From Burkholderiales bacterium (GTDB lineage Bacteria > Pseudomonadota > Gammaproteobacteria > Burkholderiales > SG8-39), in assembly GCA_919902965.1 (NCBI GenBank), contig CAKKSJ010000378.1, forward strand, positions 1-6,997: DNA of 6,997 nt, given 5' to 3'. The position numbers and the translations under genes are program-made. This document shows positions 5,883 through 6,997 of this stretch, piece after piece (the first letter of the stretch is position 1; each line of letters starts with the position of its first letter). The notes under the pieces are model-generated. The model was not told where the DNA came from and did no database searches. It saw nothing but the letters and a program-made list of their open reading frames with translations.

Positions 5883-6584
5883 TTATTGCCGTTGCACTGG
5901 GATTGCCATCATGGCGAGGCGTTCAGCGCGTGCAATCGCGGCCGCCAGCTCCGCGCGCGACTGCGATCCGGGTTCTAGCGTCGTCAGCAGCGGGCGCCAA
6001 TAGCGCAGGGCCGACGCGTAATCGCCTTGGGCGTACTCGGCGCTGCCGGCCATCTCCAACGCCTTAGGATGATTCGGATTGAGCGCCAGTGCGCGGTCGA
6101 TGAGTTCGCGCGGCCTGCCCGTCAGTTTTCCTCCCTGTGTCATGCCAAGCGCATCGGCGTATTCACACCACACCGCCGGATCGTTGGCAACCTTGGAATG
6201 CAGGGCGAGCGCTTTTTCGTAGGCCTGCGCAGCCTCGGTGAAATGATCGATATCGAATTGGCGCCGCGCCAGAATCACCCATGCTCTCGCATCGCGCGGC
6301 TGCTTTTCGAGGTGCGCACTCAAGCGGCGCGCAAAGGCGTCGGCTTCGGTTTTGCTGTTGATGGTTTCCCCGGCAGGCAGCCGAACTGCGCTTGCGACGC
6401 CTAAGGTATCCGGATTGCCTGCCTTCAAAAAGACCGCCAATGCGACCAGCGCTGCGACCAGCGCAATTGCCAGGGCTGTGCCGCGCGCCCGCCGACGCGG
6501 CGCATTCGGCTCGCGCCGCAGGCGCATGACGACCGCCGCCAATACGACGCCGGTCGCGCCGGCAACGGCGATCCAGAACAGCAT
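5883..6584 (-). CDS. ccmI: CcmI/CycH-like cytochrome c maturation TPR protein
   Basis: In System I cytochrome c maturation, CcmI presents apocytochrome c to the CcmFH heme ligation complex in the inner membrane and periplasm. This 233-residue protein starts MLFWIAVAGATG, like known CcmI proteins. It has membrane segments at about 2-20 and 37-54, joined by a short basic loop (RLRREPNAPRRRARG), then KAGNPDTLG, which resembles the conserved GNP motif after the second segment. TPR-type helices follow: ARAWVILARRQF..EAAQAYEKALAL (99-128), a second unit ending ELIDRALALNPNHPKAL, and a third with GDYASALRYWRPLL. The cytoplasmic loop is much shorter than in typical CcmI, and the whole protein is short. 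I chose the ATG at 6582-6584; the frame opens further to a GTG at 6714-6716, but that extension has no family look. Napb lies just upstream. An NrfG-like TPR protein is the main alternative. Confidence 0.78.
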   Translation of the reverse strand: MLFWIAVAGATGVVLAAVVMRLRREPNAPRRRARGTALAIALVAALVALAVFLKAGNPDTLGVASAVRLPAGETINSKTEADAFARRLSAHLEKQPRDARAWVILARRQFDIDHFTEAAQAYEKALALHSKVANDPAVWCEYADALGMTQGGKLTGRPRELIDRALALNPNHPKALEMAGSAEYAQGDYASALRYWRPLLTTLEPGSQSRAELAAAIARAERLAMMAIPVQRQ

Positions 6585-6854
6585 GTCCCTGAAAATGTCG
6601 GATGTCTGGTCCACGAATGAATTGTGCCTTGCGTTGCAGGAGGCGTCGGTTTCGGCCCCGATCGGCTGGGACGTGGCCTGTGCCCTCAGCGTCCTCCCAC
6701 CGAAGGTGCGGTTCACACCCGTCGTCGTATTGCGCCTACTTCACGTCCCGCTGATGCGGCAGGACGGGTTAGCCGGCAATTGCGCAGGCGCTCGGCTTGA
6801 GTCTGTTCAAGCCTCGCCCTGGCGGAATCGCGCATGAGGAACATGCCAACGCGC
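6585..6854. other. Gap between napB and the ccmI-like gene
   Basis: I see no recognisable gene in these 270 bp. An in-frame extension of the ccmI-like gene covers 6585-6716, but its residues are unlike any CcmI N-terminus. A perfect 7-bp hairpin, GGCTTGA (6794-6800) with TCAAGCC (6807-6813) around a six-base loop, lies about 40 bp after the napB stop. It lacks a T run, so it is at best a factor-dependent terminator or a 3'-end stabiliser. No convincing promoter for the ccmI-like gene was found. Confidence 0.4.
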
Positions 6855-6997
6855 TAACAGCGTGAAGCCGCGCTATTTCTTCTTCTTTGCCTCGACCGCG
6901 CCTCTGAACGTGTTTTGCACCAGCGGTTTGGCGTCAACCTGAGGCACGTGGCACGCCGTGCATTGATACCGTGCCGGCGAAACCTCAGAAAGCGTTT
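6855..6997 (-). CDS. napB: Periplasmic nitrate reductase diheme subunit NapB, C-terminal fragment
   Basis: NapB is the small c-type cytochrome that passes electrons from NapC (or a similar quinol dehydrogenase) to the catalytic NapA in the periplasm. Only the last part is in the window; it runs off the right edge. The fragment reads QCTACHVPQVDAKPLVQNTFRG, where CTACH (6948-6962) is the second heme c site and CHVPQ..A.PLV.NTF is the characteristic NapB ending. The exact stop is uncertain. Counting strictly, the heme frame reads through to a TAG at 6855-6857 with an arginine-rich tail. The frame one base over would give a more natural VEAKKKK tail ending at 6874-6876. One base around 6877-6902 decides this. 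Its neighbour downstream is a cytochrome c maturation gene, which fits a nitrate respiration cluster. Confidence 0.85.

Noticed and set aside
5448..6067. Several overlapping plus-strand open frames of 96-159 codons
   Set aside because: They have atypical composition, no family pattern, and run antisense to the transposase remnant and the ccmI-like gene.
6585..6716. A 44-residue N-terminal extension of the ccmI-like protein from a GTG start
   Set aside because: CcmI proteins start right at the first membrane segment, and the extension is polar and unlike the family, so the ATG at 6582-6584 was preferred.
6352..6837. A plus-strand open frame of 161 codons
   Set aside because: It is antisense to the ccmI-like gene and its upstream gap, and shows no domain, signal or ribosome site.
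1..6997. CRISPR array, tRNA, rRNA or riboswitch
   Set aside because: I saw no regularly spaced repeats, no tRNA-like cloverleaf with a TTCGA arm in a plausible setting, no rRNA core sequence and no known riboswitch core in the spacers.

Overview
The window is a high-GC stretch in which every recognisable gene lies on the minus strand. It suggests a denitrifying or nitrate-respiring proteobacterium, most likely a betaproteobacterium. The reasons are the gmk-rpoZ order, the first residues of the omega subunit (MARITVDDCMKL), an ABC transporter of the FbpABC/AfuABC type, and a NapB C-terminus beside a CcmI-like gene. This lineage call is inference from gene content.

Right to left, which is the direction of transcription, the layout is as follows. 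(1) 6855-6997 is the C-terminal end of napB, the diheme subunit of periplasmic nitrate reductase, with its last CxxCH heme site. (2) 5883-6584 is a short CcmI/CycH-like cytochrome c maturation protein: two membrane segments, then TPR repeats. (3) 5326-5882 has no intact gene. It holds a decayed piece of an integrase/transposase N-terminus and, on its left, a plausible promoter for the transporter operon. (4) 5325 down to 960 is a three-gene ABC importer operon: periplasmic binding protein (TTG start), fused two-domain permease, and ATPase with a C-terminal TOBE-like region. A 226-bp GC-rich spacer with hairpins separates the first two genes. The last two are 3 bp apart and look translationally coupled. 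(5) 734 down to 1 holds gmk and the first 12 codons of rpoZ, the conserved housekeeping pair that usually precedes spoT.

The genes form three functional groups: nitrate respiration and heme attachment, uptake of an unknown solute, and nucleotide/RNA polymerase housekeeping. The importer resembles iron(III) transporters in layout, but its binding protein has Phe-Phe where ferric-binding proteins carry the iron-ligating Tyr-Tyr, and it has a long extra C-terminal part. An organic or phosphorylated substrate is therefore at least as likely as iron. I found no convincing evidence of a wholly new system. The best leads are the divergent binding protein, the structured spacer in the transporter operon, the compact CcmI, and the transposon scar between the two functional blocks.
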